64,000 nucleotides of DNA from assembly GCA_028716385.1 (NCBI GenBank), contig JAQUPX010000001.1, positions 763,674-827,673 on the forward strand. Direction: 5' to 3'. The DNA is from a bacterium. GTDB taxonomy: Bacteria; Hydrothermota; UBA3073; JACQXS01; JAQTXJ01. The notes below the pieces were generated by a model. The model was not told where the DNA came from. It saw only the letters and a list, made by a program, of their open reading frames with translations, and made no database searches. A program made the translations under genes and the position numbers. Of this stretch, positions 62,194 to 64,000 are shown one piece after another; the stretch's first letter is position 1; each line of letters starts with the position of its first letter.

Positions 62194-62265
62194 GCGGGTG
62201 TAGTTCAGTGGTAGAACGCCAGCTTCCCAAGCTGGATATCGTGGGTTCGAGTCCCATCGCCCGCT
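62194..62265 (+). tRNA. tRNA-Gly (anticodon CCC)
   Basis: 72 nt. Acceptor stem GCGGGTG/CGCCCGC, anticodon stem CCAGC/GCTGG around the loop TTCCCAA (anticodon CCC), T arm GTGGG-TTCGAGT-CCCAT. CCA is not encoded (TAA follows). Reads GGG codons. Confidence 0.95.
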
Positions 62266-62297
62266 AAAAGAGTATTATTTATGGTGAAAATAATGTG

Positions 62298-62371
62298 GGG
62301 CGCTTAGCTCAGTTGGTTAGAGCGTCTGCTTGACGTGCAGAAGGCCGTGGGTTCGAATCCTACAGCGCCCA
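62298..62371 (+). tRNA. tRNA-Val (anticodon GAC)
   Basis: 74 nt. Acceptor stem GGGCGCT/AGCGCCC, anticodon stem TCTGC/GCAGA around TTGACGT (anticodon GAC), T arm GTGGG-TTCGAAT-CCTAC. CCA is not encoded. It follows the Gly tRNA by 32 nt and is probably cotranscribed with it. Confidence 0.95.
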
Positions 62372-62403
62372 AATGAAATACTGAGATAAAGGAGGAAAAG
62401 GAA

Positions 62404-62907
62404 ATGAAAAATAAATACTCGCCATATTTGGAAATTGGGATTTTTTTATCTGCTTGTTTGTTGATTTGGCTGCTTGCTTATCCGCAATATAAAGAAAAAA
62501 TAGAAATAAAGCAAAGATATATGATAACGGTAGATGCGTATTCTTTACAAGCAGCTGTTGAAAATTATGCGGCATATAATAATGGCAGATTTCCAAAAGA
62601 ACTTTCGGAAATCGACAAGTTCTATACTCCACCATTGAATTCATATACAAAAACCCCCATTACAATAAAGGATATACAGGTTTTTGAATATGATTTAAGA
62701 ACGGAAACAAATAATCCGAATGCTGATGGACAGAATGCAAGCCTAAAAGGGACAATTGGTGGGTTGGCATATGGCTATTATATTGCGCCTGCCGATTCTT
62801 TTCCATCTTCTTACGGGATAATAGGTTTTGATAATACGGGAAAGCCACTTGCAGAAAAGTTACCTTCCGGAGAAATAAAAGTTTTTGTCCTTAACTCGGA
62901 AGAATAA
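62404..62907 (+). CDS. Hypothetical membrane-anchored protein, pseudopilin-like
   Basis: 167 residues. One N-terminal helix (LEIGIFLSACLLIWLLAYP, about residues 9-27), then YMITVDAYSLQAAVENYAAYNNGRFPKEL (about 40-68), which is like the GspG/pseudopilin post-helix region 'D...I..A...Y...NG.YP'. The usual Gly-Phe-Thr-Leu-Ile-Glu cleavage motif is absent, so it is not a standard prepilin. Starts 32 nt after the Val tRNA with AAAGGAGGAAAAGG upstream. Family not assigned. Confidence 0.6.
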   Translation: MKNKYSPYLEIGIFLSACLLIWLLAYPQYKEKIEIKQRYMITVDAYSLQAAVENYAAYNNGRFPKELSEIDKFYTPPLNSYTKTPITIKDIQVFEYDLRTETNNPNADGQNASLKGTIGGLAYGYYIAPADSFPSSYGIIGFDNTGKPLAEKLPSGEIKVFVLNSEE

Positions 62908-63024
62908 GTTTTCTTTTAGGCGTGTGAGCTTTTATACTACGCATTTACAAGTCAAATAATTAAAGGGGTAACAACACACGATATTAAATTAGATTTATGC
63001 GGTTTATAGATAATTGGGGGCATA

Positions 63025-63510
63025 ATGACTAAAATTATCGGGGTTATTGGGGGCGCAGTTTGTAACGAAGATATTTATGAAATGGCTTATGAAGTAGGTA
63101 GGGATATTGCTAAAAGTAAAAATATAGTTATATGTGGCGGTCTTAGCGGGGTTATGGAAGCTGTTTGCAGAGGCGCAAAAAGTGAAAACGGGATTACTAT
63201 AGGCGTTCTGCCGGGAAGGACGAAAAATGAAGCCAATAAATGGGTGGACATACCAATAGTTACGGGGATGGGGCTTGCAAGAAACATAATAATCATAAGG
63301 TCAAGCGATGTTGTTATTGCAGTAGACGGAAGAGAAGGAACTTTGTCTGAAATTGCTTTTGCTAATATACTTGAAGTTCCCGTTGTAGGATTAAACACAT
63401 GGGAAATTGACGTTCCTATACAAAGAGTTACTAATCCTTCCGAGGCAGTTACACTGGCAGTAAAAATAGCAAATGAAAGAGTTCATATATTAAAAGAACC
63501 CCTTATTTAA
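63025..63510 (+). CDS. TIGR00725-family (LOG/DprA-like Rossmann) protein
   Basis: 161 residues. KIIGVIGGAVCNEDIYEMAYEVGRDIAK and ICGGLSGVMEAVCRGAKSENGITIGVLPG give a Rossmann-like nucleotide fold, and GREGTLSEIAFA resembles the PGGxGTxxE site of the LOG family. TIGR00725 proteins have no proven reaction. The stop overlaps the ATG of the acylphosphatase gene (TAATG). Confidence 0.85.
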   Translation: MTKIIGVIGGAVCNEDIYEMAYEVGRDIAKSKNIVICGGLSGVMEAVCRGAKSENGITIGVLPGRTKNEANKWVDIPIVTGMGLARNIIIIRSSDVVIAVDGREGTLSEIAFANILEVPVVGLNTWEIDVPIQRVTNPSEAVTLAVKIANERVHILKEPLI

Positions 63511-63791
63511 TGTTAATTAGAGCGAATATATTAGTAGATGGTTTGGTTCAGGGAGTATGTTATAGAAGATTTGCGCAAATGAATGCGAGGAATTTGGAAT
63601 TGACCGGATGGGTAAGGAACTTATATGATGGAAGAGTAGAGCTACTTGTAGAAGGCGAAAGAGGGTTAATAGAAGAATTTGCAAAAACATTGCAGGTAGG
63701 TCCGACATCGGCTGATGTTAAAGGAACTAAAATAAATTGGATGGAATATAAAGGAGAATTTCAGGGGTTTCAGATAATAGATTTTGAATAA
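63510..63791 (+). CDS. Acylphosphatase
   Basis: 93 residues, the usual length. The phosphate loop GLVQGVCYRRFAQ (residues about 11-23) holds the catalytic Arg, and TGWVRNLYDGRVELLVEG has the catalytic Asn. Cleaves acyl phosphates such as acetyl or carbamoyl phosphate. Starts on the last base of the previous gene. Confidence 0.93.
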   Translation: MLIRANILVDGLVQGVCYRRFAQMNARNLELTGWVRNLYDGRVELLVEGERGLIEEFAKTLQVGPTSADVKGTKINWMEYKGEFQGFQIIDFE

Positions 63792-63824
63792 ATTGCTTAC
63801 AGTAAATAAAAGGAGATAAATATT

Positions 63825-64000
63825 ATGAGTTACTCTAAAACTGTTTTACCAAATGGATTGAGAGTGGTTACCGAAAGAATTGAGAACGTCCGTTCTGTGT
63901 GTCTTGGAGTGTGTATTGTTCAGGGAGCGCGAGATGAAACGGATTCCGAAAGCGGTATCTCTCATATGATAGAACATCTTATTTTCAAGGGGACTCGTAA
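63825..64000 (+). CDS. M16-family zinc protease, N-terminal part
   Basis: Starts at ATG 63825 after AGGAGA and runs off the right edge. About 58 residues are visible: VLPNGLRVVTERIENVRSVCLGVC, then the inverted zinc motif H-M-I-E-H followed by LIFKGT, which matches the M16 H-x-x-E-H signature of processing-peptidase-like bacterial proteases. The rest, including the third zinc ligand, lies outside the window. It starts 33 nt after the acylphosphatase gene, so it may be co-transcribed. Confidence 0.9.
   Translation, partial: MSYSKTVLPNGLRVVTERIENVRSVCLGVCIVQGARDETDSESGISHMIEHLIFKGTR

Noticed and set aside
62908..63024. GTGTG...CACAC pairing before the TIGR00725 gene
   Set aside because: The stem is short with a large loop and no T-tract, so I see no terminator or riboswitch there.

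Overview
The window reads as chromosomal DNA of an uncultured-type Gram-negative bacterium of the FCB (Fibrobacterota-Chlorobiota-Bacteroidota) sphere, most like the candidate division WOR-3 type of genome; this placement is inference from gene content. The DNA is AT-rich and uses the standard bacterial code. Five secreted proteins end in a type IX secretion (T9SS, type A) sorting-domain-like tail (NPF...Y...G+...SGIYF...K+). There is a PorV/PorQ-type outer membrane protein, a TonB-dependent receptor, a Tol-Pal system, TamB and several lipoproteins, so an outer membrane is certain. Promoters are of the TTGACA/TATAAT type, and several put the -10 box only 6-14 nt before an ATG that lacks a Shine-Dalgarno site, which implies leaderless mRNAs.

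Layout. 1-5400: secreted proteins (end of a subtilisin-like protease, DUF4340 protein, small DUF2279-like protein, YVTN beta-propeller protein, secreted sandwich protein). 5540-10400: a TIGR03960/DUF2344 radical SAM protein, a GT4 glycosyltransferase and a GlcD-type FAD oxidase in one run. 10609-15326 (minus strand): DUF2779 nuclease-like protein, dihydroorotase, XerC/D recombinase and a membrane protein; a repeat-bearing insert flanked by a 28-nt duplication separates xer and pyrC. 15628-19128: overlapping VanZ-NYN-aspS-def-rpmE operon closed by a strong terminator. 19204-27595: gingipain-like C25 protease, a 12-repeat propeller protein and a barrel-SppA fusion. 27639-29383: motA-motB. 29620-36975: MFS transporter, a rearranged pal-cpoB-tolQ-tolR-tolA/tonB-tolB cluster, a CDF transporter and tgt. 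37047-43458: small outer membrane barrel, secreted nuclease, a CsgG-like/PEGA/TonB-receptor fusion with an adjacent LivK-like lipoprotein, and a PorV-like protein. 43455-49549: accA, HU, a 34-codon COX24/AURKAIP1-type ribosomal protein, DJ-1-like protein, dtd, then the classical yicC-gmk-rpoZ-coaBC order and a DUF374 acyltransferase. 49664-57926: 59-codon ORF, TamB, VWA protein and a 969-aa cell-surface protein. 57985-64000: CorA, a decayed zinc-ribbon/TM2 gene, an orphan MbhD/MbhE-like subunit, three type IV prepilins, DedA, two tRNAs, a pseudopilin-like protein, TIGR00725 protein, acylphosphatase and the start of an M16 protease.

Intergenic space carries dispersed palindromic repeats: two copies of a 33-nt element around ATTCCCGC-TTTC-GCGGGAAT, a 20-nt CCTGCC/GGCAGG palindrome and a decayed copy, CCCCGC/GCGGGG-type hairpins and a GTAGCC...GGCTAC three-stem element. 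I see no CRISPR array, rRNA, complete insertion sequence or prophage. I cannot name a clearly new biological system. The best candidates are the leaderless promoter layout, the CsgG-PEGA-TonB receptor with its partner lipoprotein, the barrel-SppA fusion, the repeat insertion at the xer-pyrC junction, and the orphan MbhDE subunit downstream of a decayed TM2 gene.
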